Shown: one piece after another, positions 1 through 7,442 of the stretch | How positions within the stretch are numbered: position 1 is the stretch's first letter | Layout of the letters: every line of letters begins with the position of its first letter | Virus record (IMG/VR): IMGVR_UViG_3300035661_000237 | Coordinates: 1-31,346 of that record | Reading direction: 5' to 3' (one strand) | DNA length: 31,346 nucleotides | Origin: a virus | Notes under the pieces: model-generated | Database searches by the model: none | Told to the model about the DNA's origin: nothing | The model's input: only the letters and a program-made list of their open reading frames with translations | Position numbers and translations under genes: made by a program

Positions 1-1
1 G

Positions 2-388
2 ATTAGATTAATGCATAGAAAGCTATCTAATATTCGGAATAACCATTTACATCAAGCAACTACTAAGATAGTGAAAACCAAACCATCAAGAGTAGTTATG
101 GAAACACTTAACATCAAAGGTATGATGAAAAATAAACATTTATCAAAAGCTATAGCACAACAAGGATTATATAGTTTTAAAAGACAGCTTAAATATAAAT
201 GTGAATTTTATGGAATTAAGTTTGTTGAGGCTGATAAGTGGTATCCTTCATCAAAAACTTGTAGTGAGTGTGGTCATGTTAAAACTAAATTATCACTATC
301 AGAAAGAACTTATATCTGTGAAGAATGTGGGGCTATAATTGATAGAGATTTCAATGCTTCAATTAATCTAAGCAGATATTCAGCATAA
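2..388 (+). CDS. tnpB: TnpB (IS200/IS605-type RNA-guided nuclease), C-terminal part, cut by window start
   Basis: The frame is open to the left edge, so this is only the last ~129 residues of a protein usually near 370-400 residues. Visible signatures are the RuvC-II glutamate in a V-V-M-E-T-L-N-I-K-G-M context, a zinc ribbon made of two C-x2-C pairs (CSEC and CEEC), and the RuvC-III aspartate in D-R-D-F-N-A-S-I-N. All expected C-terminal catalytic and zinc-binding residues are therefore intact. By family knowledge TnpB is a transposon-encoded nuclease guided by an RNA (omegaRNA) made from the element's right end, and it favours retention of the element at its donor site. The right-end-like sequence starts only 6 bp after the stop. 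TnpA is not visible and would lie upstream if present. Whether the N-terminal half is intact cannot be judged from this window. Confidence 0.9.
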   Translation: MRLMHRKLSNIRNNHLHQATTKIVKTKPSRVVMETLNIKGMMKNKHLSKAIAQQGLYSFKRQLKYKCEFYGIKFVEADKWYPSSKTCSECGHVKTKLSLSERTYICEECGAIIDRDFNASINLSRYSA

Positions 389-393
389 CTACG

Positions 394-542
394 TAAACAG
401 TTATGACTGATATGTAGGATTCGTTGTATCCGAATTTAAGCCCTTGGAGTGTCAAATAAAACGAAAGTAGCTTTTAGCAAAATCAGACACGTTGAATAGG
501 GAATTAAACAATCTTTATTAAGTTTTATAAAGTTTTGGCAAC
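394..542 (+). repeat. IS200/IS605 right end / omegaRNA-like sequence, copy A
   Basis: This segment directly follows the tnpB stop and recurs at 1407-1545 with only two substitutions and one 10-bp insertion near its end (an extra ATAAAGTTTT at about 527-536). It contains a small ATTCG/CGAAT hairpin (419-423 with 431-435) and ends in GGCAAC. Position and repetition fit the transposon right end, which in this family is also the scaffold of the TnpB guide RNA, the guide being read from the flank just beyond the end. The exact element boundary is inferred from where the two copies stop matching. Confidence 0.7.
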
Positions 543-553
543 GGAAGTTATTA

Positions 554-793
554 ATGGGTTGGGTAAATGGAGTCGATGTGGCTTCAAAAGTATTAGATGC
601 ATTCTATGATTTAATAGAAGGTATTAACGAAGATTTGATAAGTGCAGATGACCGATGTGATTTTATCTTTGAATTATTTGATGCATTAAGTGACTATGAT
701 TGTGACCTCTGTGAATTAGAGGGATACTCCAGTGATGTTAACGCTGTTTTAAATGAGATGTACGGAAAAGAGGACGATTTTTATGATTATTAA
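554..793 (+). CDS. Small acidic protein of unknown function
   Basis: A 79-residue, very acidic protein rich in Asp and Glu, with hydrophobic residues spaced as in amphipathic helices. I recognise no family. It starts 11 bp after the end of repeat copy A with only a weak GGAAG upstream, so the start is not secure and the gene may have been cut off from its original promoter by the insertion. Its 3' end overlaps the next gene by 11 bp, which suggests translational coupling. Strong acidity in a small phage protein would be compatible with a DNA-mimic or inhibitor role, but nothing here shows this. Confidence 0.55.
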   Translation: MGWVNGVDVASKVLDAFYDLIEGINEDLISADDRCDFIFELFDALSDYDCDLCELEGYSSDVNAVLNEMYGKEDDFYDY

Positions 794-1367
794 AGGAACT
801 GATTTGCCTTTTAAAAAGTATCCTGTACTTCCTGAGGTAGATCATGACGCAAGTATTTTCGCGCTAAAGGAAGAAGTATACGTCACCGAGAAGTTAATAG
901 GTAAGCAGATTAGGATTCGTGTAACTGAGCAGGGATTGATATTAGGGGATAAAGATGAAACTATTTCCAACCCTGATGATTATGATTTATCTGCAATTGA
1001 AGCAGTTTCCGATAGAATTTTGGAGTATTTTATGCCTTTTGTTAAGGAAGGTAAAGATGTAATTATTTTTGGAGTCATTATAGATGACGAATTTGTTGTT
1101 TTTGATGTTTATATGAATTCCTTTCAAGACTATGAAACCGTGATGAACTTTGCGGAATTAGTAGAAATACCCTATGCAAAGTTGGTGTACTATGGATATC
1201 TGGACAAAGATAAGTTCGCAGAGTTTATTGTGGATTATGATGTACTTGTGATTAAGTCTTATACCCACTTTGACTTTGATGGTCGTCCTTTATTTGTGCA
1301 GGTGGTTAATAAAACCCCAACTGTTCATAAAATTTTCGTTAACAAAGATGGACAGGCAGTGCTATAA
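783..1367 (+). CDS. Possible degenerate RNA-ligase-like nucleotidyltransferase
   Basis: A 194-residue protein. The ATG at 783 is preferred over one at 753 because GAGGAC lies at the right distance and the start then overlaps the upstream stop by only 11 bp. Residues 33-43 read VYVTEKLIGKQ, similar to motif I of covalent nucleotidyltransferases (K-x-x-G, K37). DVIIFGV (92-98), VFDVYM (106-111), DVLVIKS (153-159) and VQVVNK (172-177) occur in the order of motifs III, IIIa, IV and V of the RNA ligase family. The glutamates normally seen in motifs III and IV are replaced (G-V, D-V), so the protein may be inactive or may be a convergent resemblance. If active it would seal or cap RNA ends, for example in repair of host-damaged tRNA. 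The family call is tentative. Confidence 0.4.
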   Translation: MIIKGTDLPFKKYPVLPEVDHDASIFALKEEVYVTEKLIGKQIRIRVTEQGLILGDKDETISNPDDYDLSAIEAVSDRILEYFMPFVKEGKDVIIFGVIIDDEFVVFDVYMNSFQDYETVMNFAELVEIPYAKLVYYGYLDKDKFAEFIVDYDVLVIKSYTHFDFDGRPLFVQVVNKTPTVHKIFVNKDGQAVL

Positions 1368-1406
1368 TAAAAATGTGATAAGAACAAACAACCTAAAGTG
1401 AAGGAC

Positions 1407-1545
1407 TAAACAGTTATGACTGAGATGTAGTATTCGTTGTATCCGAATTTAAGCCCTTGGAGTGTCAAATAAAACGAAAGTAGCTTTTAGCAAAATCAGA
1501 CACGTTGAATAGGGAATTAAACAATCTTTATTAAGTTTTGGCAAC
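1407..1545 (+). repeat. IS200/IS605 right end / omegaRNA-like sequence, copy B, without tnpB
   Basis: A near-identical direct repeat of 394-542 (differences at about 1424 and 1434, and lacking the 10-bp insertion). No tnpB fragment lies upstream; the preceding gene ends at 1367. It is either the remnant of a second element, a small tnpB-less derivative, or a stand-alone guide-RNA gene that the TnpB at the left edge could use. The sequence after GGCAAC differs from that after copy A, as expected for different guides or insertion sites. Confidence 0.65.
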
Positions 1546-1564
1546 AGTTAAAGTGTGATTAGAA

Positions 1565-1624
1565 TTGTCCGCGAAGATTATATTAAACTTCTTATTTTCA
1601 ATAAGAAACTCGTTCACAGGACGA
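1565..1624 (+). other. Potential structured RNA in a non-coding stretch
   Basis: The 200-bp gap from 1546 to 1745 has no gene. It contains an 8-bp perfect hairpin (TTCTTATT 1589-1596, AATAAGAA 1600-1607, loop TTC) enclosed by a weaker 6-bp stem (TTGTCC near 1565-1570 with GGACGA near 1619-1624, one G-U). The structure lies upstream of the 1664 promoter and so would be in a transcript coming from the left. Function unknown. Confidence 0.3.
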
Positions 1625-1663
1625 AATGTACCTTTTGGAAGATAGGAAATTGATTAACCCTCC

Positions 1664-1691
1664 TTAACAATTAAATATATTGTGTTATAAT
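1664..1691 (+). promoter_or_regulatory. Sigma-70/A-type promoter for the head gene operon
   Basis: TTAACA (1664-1669), a 16-bp spacer, and a perfect TATAAT (1686-1691). It precedes the first gene of the terminase-capsid block. A start point near 1697-1699 would fall inside the left arm of the adjoining terminator hairpin. Confidence 0.65.
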
Positions 1692-1692
1692 T

Positions 1693-1723
1693 AGCGTAGG
1701 CAAACTTTAGCCTATGCTTTTTT
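1693..1723 (+). terminator. Rho-independent terminator abutting the promoter
   Basis: A 9-bp stem (AGCGTAGGC 1693-1701, GCCTATGCT 1710-1718, one G-U pair) is followed by a run of T. It would stop transcripts from the left. Transcripts from the 1664 promoter begin within the left arm and could not form the full stem, so the head operon can be insulated from upstream reading. Confidence 0.6.
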
Positions 1724-1745
1724 ATTATCAAAAGGAGGTAAAAAT

Positions 1746-2021
1746 ATGGCTAACGCAGAAGTCGGACAATATAATAATAATACTGGCGGAACTTCAAGAC
1801 AGGGAGAACCGCAATTCCCGGCGGGAGATGTTTACGCACAGAACGTTAAAGGTATTTCTCGTCAAGAATATCAACAAAGATATTTTTATGAGCAGATAAA
1901 TTACAATTTAACGAACAAAATTTCCGCGGGAGAAGCAGGTATGAATCAACGTTACAATGACCTACCATTGATTGATGACATTAGTAGCGACTCTAACATG
2001 TTCAGACAAAAGGATAGGTAA
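1746..2021 (+). CDS. Small protein of unknown function, first gene of the head operon
   Basis: 91 residues after a strong AAAGGAGGT site (about 1731-1739). The N-terminal third is rich in Asn, Gly and Gln and looks disordered; the middle is polar and aromatic (Q-R-Y-F-Y-E-Q-I-N-Y). It lies 3 bp upstream of the large terminase gene, the usual place of a small terminase, but I see no helix-turn-helix or oligomerisation helix to support that. Left as unknown. Confidence 0.7.
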   Translation: MANAEVGQYNNNTGGTSRQGEPQFPAGDVYAQNVKGISRQEYQQRYFYEQINYNLTNKISAGEAGMNQRYNDLPLIDDISSDSNMFRQKDR

Positions 2022-2024
2022 GTT

Positions 2025-3617
2025 ATGATTACAACCGCAGAATTAGTAGATAAAATATTTTTATTTTGTGAAACATATGCGTATGGGGATACTGGAAAGC
2101 ACTTCTTTCCATATCAGGCCCAATTCGGAAAAAGAATCATTCGCAGTTTACTTGAAAATGACGGGGAAGAAATTTCAGCATTATTTAGTCGACAAAGTGG
2201 TAAGAGTGAAACAGTATCAATTGTATCTGGGGGATGTGCCGTACTTCTTCCTGTATTAGCAAATATGGCAATGTTTGTTACAGATAAACGTTTAATGTCT
2301 TATAAGGGTGGAATGCTGATTGGTATTTTTGCCCCTGCAATGAACCAAGCTCAAGTTTGTTTTAACCGTGTTAAACAGTATATGGCTACGGATAGTGCCG
2401 TAGAAATATTTAATGACCCCGATATTAATGCGGTTTTTGACACGAATAATGGAGTCAACGTATCAATTCGCCTTGCTAATTTGAATGTTTCTTCTATAAT
2501 TACCTGCATGACGGCATCAGAGAACAGTAACATAGAAGGACGTTCATACCACCTCATTATTGTTGATGAAGCACAAGATGTTTCAAACTATAAATATAGC
2601 AAGTCTATATCCCCTATGGGAGCATTCTACAATGCAACTAAAATTATTATAGGGACTCCAACAATTCAAAAAGGTTTCTTCTACGCCGCCATTCAGCGTA
2701 ATATTGCTGATTATGAAAGCGGAGAGAGAAAAAGAAACCACTTTCAGTATAATTATGAAACTGTATGTAAATACAATCCTAATTATCTTAAATATATAAC
2801 CGGAGAGAAAAGACGTCTGGGTGAAGATAGTGATGAGTTCCAAATGTCCTATAACCTTAAATGGCTATTGGAACGTGGTATGTTTATAGATGATAAACGA
2901 TTAGAAGCACTTGGCGAAACTTCTATGGGTAGAAGTATATTTGACACGCAAAAAGTACATGTCGTAGGAATAGATTGTGGTAAACAACATGACAGCACCG
3001 TAGTAACAGTCGGAGAAGTGGATTGGGACAACCCTGTCATAGTCCAGAAGTCCGAGGATGCCAATGTTCCTGATTATGTCATTTATTCAGTATACATCAA
3101 GGATTGGTTAGAACTTGGTGGGGATAATTGGGAAGAACAATACCACCAAATTATTAGTTACCTCGCAAGTTTTAACATTCAGCGCATTGTAATAGATGCA
3201 ACTGGAGTTGGTAGTCCTATAGCCGACAGGTTAGCCGCTAGTGTTAGTTGCGAAGTTATCCCTTACGTATTCTCAACCACTTCTAAATCAGAACTGTATA
3301 AAAACTTCGACAGTCTGATTAAACAGAAGATGTTCCATTACCCGGCAAATGCAGAAGCACAAGAGTCAAGAGAGTATCAAAGATTTCAGAAACAGATGTT
3401 GGATTTAATCAAGGAGTTTAAGGGACAGCACATGGTATGTTATCACTCTGATGAAAGGGATGCACACGATGATTATCCCGATAGTTCCGCCTTAATGTGT
3501 TGGGCGGCAAGAGGAGAAGTAGTAAGACCGGAATGTGGAGCGCAGAATCCTTTTATGCAAAAAAACAGTTCCAAATACTATCAAAGTAGAAATACTCTCA
3601 CGGCAAAAAGAATATGA
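2025..3617 (+). CDS. terL: Terminase large subunit (packaging ATPase and nuclease)
   Basis: 530 residues, a normal length. The N-terminal ATPase has a Walker A-type loop S-R-Q-S-G-K-S-E (55-62), Walker B L-I-I-V-D-E-A (177-183, D181/E182), and a coupling-motif-like I-I-G-T-P-T (208-213). The C-terminal RNase-H-like nuclease has its metal-binding aspartates in G-I-D-C-G (D317), V-I-D-A-T-G (D391) and D-A-H-D-D-Y-P-D (479-486). The protein pumps phage DNA into the prohead through the portal and cuts it at termination. The portal gene follows directly. The start has a modest AAGGATAGG site just upstream. Confidence 0.95.
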   Translation: MITTAELVDKIFLFCETYAYGDTGKHFFPYQAQFGKRIIRSLLENDGEEISALFSRQSGKSETVSIVSGGCAVLLPVLANMAMFVTDKRLMSYKGGMLIGIFAPAMNQAQVCFNRVKQYMATDSAVEIFNDPDINAVFDTNNGVNVSIRLANLNVSSIITCMTASENSNIEGRSYHLIIVDEAQDVSNYKYSKSISPMGAFYNATKIIIGTPTIQKGFFYAAIQRNIADYESGERKRNHFQYNYETVCKYNPNYLKYITGEKRRLGEDSDEFQMSYNLKWLLERGMFIDDKRLEALGETSMGRSIFDTQKVHVVGIDCGKQHDSTVVTVGEVDWDNPVIVQKSEDANVPDYVIYSVYIKDWLELGGDNWEEQYHQIISYLASFNIQRIVIDATGVGSPIADRLAASVSCEVIPYVFSTTSKSELYKNFDSLIKQKMFHYPANAEAQESREYQRFQKQMLDLIKEFKGQHMVCYHSDERDAHDDYPDSSALMCWAARGEVVRPECGAQNPFMQKNSSKYYQSRNTLTAKRI

Positions 3618-3630
3618 TGGAGTTGATTAA

Positions 3631-5292
3631 ATGACAATGATTAGCAGAGGAATGTTCGTAGACTTTAGCACAGGTTATAATTTTGTTAACCCCAATCTTA
3701 TTGCCTTTGAGGAAATGCTAAATGCCGAGGACGTTCAACGTATACGCAAGTATATAAATAACTGGAATTTTTATGATGGATTTCATTGGCAGAATATTGA
3801 GTCTACAGATAAGCCAGAAATAACTCAGAATTGGTGTCGTAGATTCGTTAATAAGTTTGCATCAGCAGAGTTTTCGGGAGGAGTAGCATGGAAGTTCGAC
3901 CAAGAAATTGAGTCGGAAATTCTACCTTTCTTAGATGATGTGTGGAAAGATAACGGCAAAGATGTTCTGTTCCAAGAGATAGGACAAGCAAAAGGAGTTA
4001 CCGGGGATGTATATTTGCATGTTCATTATGAGCCTAAGATGATTAATGGACAGGTAAATCCCGACTTCGATGACCCTTATGAACTTTACCCTAATGGAAG
4101 AATCAGACTGTTTATAGTACCCCCTAGTATCTGTTTTCCTATTTGGAAAGATGGTTATGATATGGGAACTATGGAAAGTTGTACTATTATGTTTCCCGTT
4201 AGAAAAGACCCTAATGCTTTTGGACTAGGACAAGCAAACCGTTATGAGATTATGAAATACGTTTATACCTCTAATTACATTCAAGTATTTAGAGGTAAAG
4301 ACCTTGTTTCTAGCATGGACAATCCTTATGGAGTTATTCCTATTGTTCATTTCAAGAATCTATCCCTTACTGGTAGACACTTTGGACTATCTGACCTTGA
4401 AGATATTATTCCTCTAAATGTGGAATTAAACTTAAAGTCCTCTGATATTTCAGAGATTATTGACTACCATTCTGCCCCTATTACAGCAATTTTTGGTGCT
4501 AAAGTCACTCAATTAGAAAAAGGCGCGAATAAAGTATGGGGGGGATTGCCGAAGGATGCTAAGATAGAGAATATTGAGTTGAGTGGAGACTTACTTGCGG
4601 CAAATACCTATAGGGACAATATTAAACTTGCCATGCATGAAATTGGAGGAATACCACAGTTCGCATTAGGAGGAGGTAAAATTCCCCGTGTACTCTCTGG
4701 AGTATCTCTACAAATTGAGTTCATGCCTTTATTAGATGTTATCAATGCCAAACGTTCTAATACCGCAAAATCATTAAAAAATGTGAACCGTATTATCCTT
4801 AAAATAGGACAGCAAGAAGGTCTTTTAAAGTTAAGTAAGGACTTTAAGCCCGCTCAAATATATAATATGGATTCAATATTCGGGGATATTCTACCAAAGG
4901 ATATGACGCAGGAACTAGAACAATTACAATCAGAATTTAAAATGGGGCTTGAAACACGCGAAGATGCTTTAAAACGTCTAAAACGTGATAATATCCAAGA
5001 TAAATTGGCCAAAATTGATGCAGAACGTATATCCAATGCTATGGTATTTGGAATAAATCCTGTTGCTATTGCCGCAGGACAAAAGTTAGTCGACCCAGAA
5101 ACAGGTAAAGTTATAGCAGATAATCCTGCTCCTTTATCTGCAATTAGTGAAGGTCAGAACCCTGAGAACAAGGAAAATCCTAATAAACCAGTTGGAACAA
5201 ATAAGTCTGGTAATGATATGAAGGTTAACTCAGGAATAATGAACTTTAACCCAGGAAAGCAGAACCATAAACTGAGTAATTCTGCAAAATAA
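3631..5292 (+). CDS. Portal protein (SPP1 gp6-like)
   Basis: 553 residues, located directly after the large terminase and before scaffold and capsid, as in most tailed phages. The pattern fits the portal family: an N-terminal helical region with N-W-N-F-Y-D-G, a central part with G-V-T-G-D-V-Y-L and G-V-I-P-I-V-H-F, and a long helix-rich middle (V-E-L-N-L-K-S-S-D-I-S-E-I-I-D-Y) that would form the wing/stem. The C-terminal ~60 residues are Asn/Pro/Lys-rich and probably disordered. It forms the dodecameric ring for DNA entry and tail attachment. ATG at 3631 follows GGAGTTGAT; a second in-frame ATG at 3637 is also possible. Confidence 0.88.
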   Translation: MTMISRGMFVDFSTGYNFVNPNLIAFEEMLNAEDVQRIRKYINNWNFYDGFHWQNIESTDKPEITQNWCRRFVNKFASAEFSGGVAWKFDQEIESEILPFLDDVWKDNGKDVLFQEIGQAKGVTGDVYLHVHYEPKMINGQVNPDFDDPYELYPNGRIRLFIVPPSICFPIWKDGYDMGTMESCTIMFPVRKDPNAFGLGQANRYEIMKYVYTSNYIQVFRGKDLVSSMDNPYGVIPIVHFKNLSLTGRHFGLSDLEDIIPLNVELNLKSSDISEIIDYHSAPITAIFGAKVTQLEKGANKVWGGLPKDAKIENIELSGDLLAANTYRDNIKLAMHEIGGIPQFALGGGKIPRVLSGVSLQIEFMPLLDVINAKRSNTAKSLKNVNRIILKIGQQEGLLKLSKDFKPAQIYNMDSIFGDILPKDMTQELEQLQSEFKMGLETREDALKRLKRDNIQDKLAKIDAERISNAMVFGINPVAIAAGQKLVDPETGKVIADNPAPLSAISEGQNPENKENPNKPVGTNKSGNDMKVNSGIMNFNPGKQNHKLSNSAK

Positions 5293-5307
5293 ATTAAAGT
5301 TTTTCAA

Positions 5308-5389
5308 TTAGGTTACTTGTTTAAATGCGGTTTTTATCCTACAATAAAAATCGAGCAAAAAATTTATGGTTTTGTAATAAGTAACCTAA
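5308..5389 (+). promoter_or_regulatory. Nested RNA stem structure in the portal-to-next-gene gap
   Basis: A perfect 11-bp inverted repeat (TTAGGTTACTT 5308-5318, AAGTAACCTAA 5379-5389) encloses a second 10-bp stem (CGGTTTTTAT 5328-5337, ATAAAAATCG 5344-5353, one G-U). It lies just before the ribosome site of the 5416 gene. There is no T-run right after it, so it is not an obvious terminator. It could be a cis-acting mRNA element, a processing site or a remnant. Confidence 0.45.
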
Positions 5390-5415
5390 ATTTTAATTTA
5401 AGGAGTGATACCTCA

Positions 5416-5607
5416 ATGGCTAGTAACGATGAAAACACTGGAGAATTATTCCAAGGTACAGGTAATGATACTCTTGCTGAAATTAAAAGCAAAATGGGAA
5501 TGTCTGAAAAAGTTAAAAAAGGCGGGGCCGATGTATACCGTGAAAATGGACAGTACAATGACTTTTGGAAACCCGTTCAGACTCCTCAGCCTGGTTGGAA
5601 TAGATAA
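5416..5607 (+). CDS. Small protein of unknown function between portal and scaffold
   Basis: 63 residues beginning at ATG 5416 after AAGGAG (5401-5406). An upstream in-frame ATG at 5317 would read through the stem structure and has no ribosome site. The protein is hydrophilic with a helical middle (L-A-E-I-K-S-K-M-G-M-S-E-K-V-K-K) and a proline-rich end. Position suggests a head-assembly accessory, but no family is recognised. Confidence 0.65.
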   Translation: MASNDENTGELFQGTGNDTLAEIKSKMGMSEKVKKGGADVYRENGQYNDFWKPVQTPQPGWNR

Positions 5608-5635
5608 TCTCAATTAATTTGGAGGATAAACACAA

Positions 5636-6391
5636 ATGCCTGACAATGATAATGTAAATCAGAACACAGAAACAAACCAGAACACAAATACGACAGGTTC
5701 ACAAATTGACTTTGAAGCCTTAATTGCGAAAGCAAGACAGGATGAAAAGAATAAACTCTACCCTGAGATTGAGAAATTAAAAGGCGAGTTAACAATTAAA
5801 ACTGAAAAAATGAACGCATTGCTACTTTCTGGTTCTGAAAAGGATGACGATATAAAATCCAAGGAAGTCAAGATTGCCGAATTGGAAAAGAAAATTGCCG
5901 ATTTAGAAGAGAAAGAGGGTAAGCATGTGGAAACATCTAAAGAACAAAAGGAACTAGAAAAGAAAGTGGCTGAACTAGAAAAACAACTCGCGGATAAAGA
6001 TGCTGAGATTTCTAGAATTGCTCTTGAAAGTTACCGCAAAGAAAAATCTGCTGGACTCGATGAGTCTGTAGTTGATTTAGTATCTGGCTCAACTAAGGAA
6101 GAGATAGACGCTTCTGTAGTTAAAGCCAAAGCACTATTTGAAAAGATTAGTGCTAAGTTTGGCGGCGTTACGAAGGAAGATGAGAAGAAGGAAGAAACCT
6201 CTGAAAAGAAAGAAGAAGAGAAGAAACCTGATAATAAAATTCCTTTACCCAATGTAAACCTCAATGACTCCGAGAAGATTTTTAGAGATGCTAAACCGGA
6301 AGATTTCCGCGATATGGACATTTCTACTCCAGAAGGTCGTAAGCATTGGGAAAAAATGCGCGTCGAATTAGGTATTGGAAAGAAAAGATAA
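5636..6391 (+). CDS. Capsid scaffolding protein
   Basis: 251 residues preceded by GGAGGATAA. The polar, Asn/Thr-rich N-terminus is followed by a long Lys/Glu coiled coil (about 40-125), then a helical segment (V-D-L-V-S-G-S-T-K-E-E-I, ~145-175) and a highly charged linker of Glu/Lys. The conserved-looking end reads D-M-D-I-S-T-P-E-G-R-K-H-W-E-K-M. This layout and the place immediately before the major capsid gene fit the scaffold family often annotated DUF4355 or gp20-like. It would organise capsid subunits inside the prohead and leave before DNA entry; no protease domain is present. Confidence 0.8.
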   Translation: MPDNDNVNQNTETNQNTNTTGSQIDFEALIAKARQDEKNKLYPEIEKLKGELTIKTEKMNALLLSGSEKDDDIKSKEVKIAELEKKIADLEEKEGKHVETSKEQKELEKKVAELEKQLADKDAEISRIALESYRKEKSAGLDESVVDLVSGSTKEEIDASVVKAKALFEKISAKFGGVTKEDEKKEETSEKKEEEKKPDNKIPLPNVNLNDSEKIFRDAKPEDFRDMDISTPEGRKHWEKMRVELGIGKKR

Positions 6392-6417
6392 AACCTAACA
6401 AGGAGTGAATTAAATAA

Positions 6418-7428
6418 ATGGCTAACTATATTAATACAGTAGTTAATACTGGTGCTTTATCTGGTGGTACTGCCGTTCAGTTGACCAACAACGTTCGTGC
6501 TGTATACAGTAAAGAAATTGAGTTCTACGCTATGCCGATTATGAAATTCCTTCAGTTTGCCAAAATCAAAACTGAATTAGGAGTTCAACCCGGTCTAACA
6601 ATTCAAATGATGACCTACAACAACCTGGCTATGGGCGGAGCATTAACTGAAGGTGTGCGTATGCAGACTCAGGCTCTAAGTTCAAGCATGAAATCCATTA
6701 CTATTGGCGAACAAGGTAACGCTATTGCTGTTACTGAATTAGCCCTACGTGAATCCTTCACGGACGTTATGGCTGATGCCACTACTCTTTTAGGTCGCGA
6801 TATGGCTCTTACACTTGACTGCCAACTACGTGATGTGTGTATTGCTGGAGGAACTACTGGCCCTTACACTACTTCAACAATTTATGGTCGTGCTAACGCA
6901 TCTTCCGCTAAAATTGGGGCAAGAAACCAGATTGTTGCTGGTTCTAATATTCTTTCAGTTGCTACCATTAAGGACGCAGTTGAAATTTTAGCTACTAACA
7001 ACGCACCCAAATTCGGTGGAAGTTATTACGTTGCTTTCTGTCATCCTCACCAGAGCCGTACCCTTCGCGATGACCCTGCGTGGGTTGAAGCAAGCAAATA
7101 CGGTCAACCAGAACAGCTTTTCACAGGAGAAATTGGACGTATTGACGATGTTCGTTTCATTGAAACAACTTTAATGAGCAACGGAGCCGCCGCTACTTCT
7201 GACCCTGGATACAAAGTCGCTCTTGCTGGAGCAGGTTTCTCAGGAGCCAACGTATTCCAAGCAGTTGTTATGGGAGAAGATTACTTTGGATATGCCGTTG
7301 GACTACCTGTAGAACTACGTGATAACGGAGTCATTGACTTTGGTCGTGAACATCAACTTGGATGGTACGCCATTTGGGGTTCTGGTATTCTTCACGCTGA
7401 ACGTGCCGTTATTGTAGAAACTGCGTAA
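6418..7428 (+). CDS. Major capsid protein, N4-gp56 family (HK97 fold)
   Basis: 336 residues after AAGGAGTG. The sequence carries the string pattern typical of the N4-gp56 capsid family: E-I-E-F-Y-A-M-P-I-M-K-F, then G-V-Q-P-G-L-T-I, G-G-A-L-T-E-G-V-R-M-Q-T-Q-A-L-S, G-E-Q-G-N-A-I-A-V-T-E-L, and D-C-Q-L-R-D-V. Later come C-H-P-H-Q-S-R-T-L-R-D-D-P-A-W and G-E-I-G-R-I-D-D-V-R-F-I. No cleavable delta domain is obvious, in agreement with a separate scaffold gene upstream. It forms the icosahedral shell. Confidence 0.95.
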   Translation: MANYINTVVNTGALSGGTAVQLTNNVRAVYSKEIEFYAMPIMKFLQFAKIKTELGVQPGLTIQMMTYNNLAMGGALTEGVRMQTQALSSSMKSITIGEQGNAIAVTELALRESFTDVMADATTLLGRDMALTLDCQLRDVCIAGGTTGPYTTSTIYGRANASSAKIGARNQIVAGSNILSVATIKDAVEILATNNAPKFGGSYYVAFCHPHQSRTLRDDPAWVEASKYGQPEQLFTGEIGRIDDVRFIETTLMSNGAAATSDPGYKVALAGAGFSGANVFQAVVMGEDYFGYAVGLPVELRDNGVIDFGREHQLGWYAIWGSGILHAERAVIVETA

Positions 7429-7442
7429 GGAGTGTGATTTAG

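Noticed and set aside
1746-2021. Small terminase subunit
   Set aside because: The position is right but no DNA-binding or oligomerisation pattern is visible in this 91-residue, largely polar protein.
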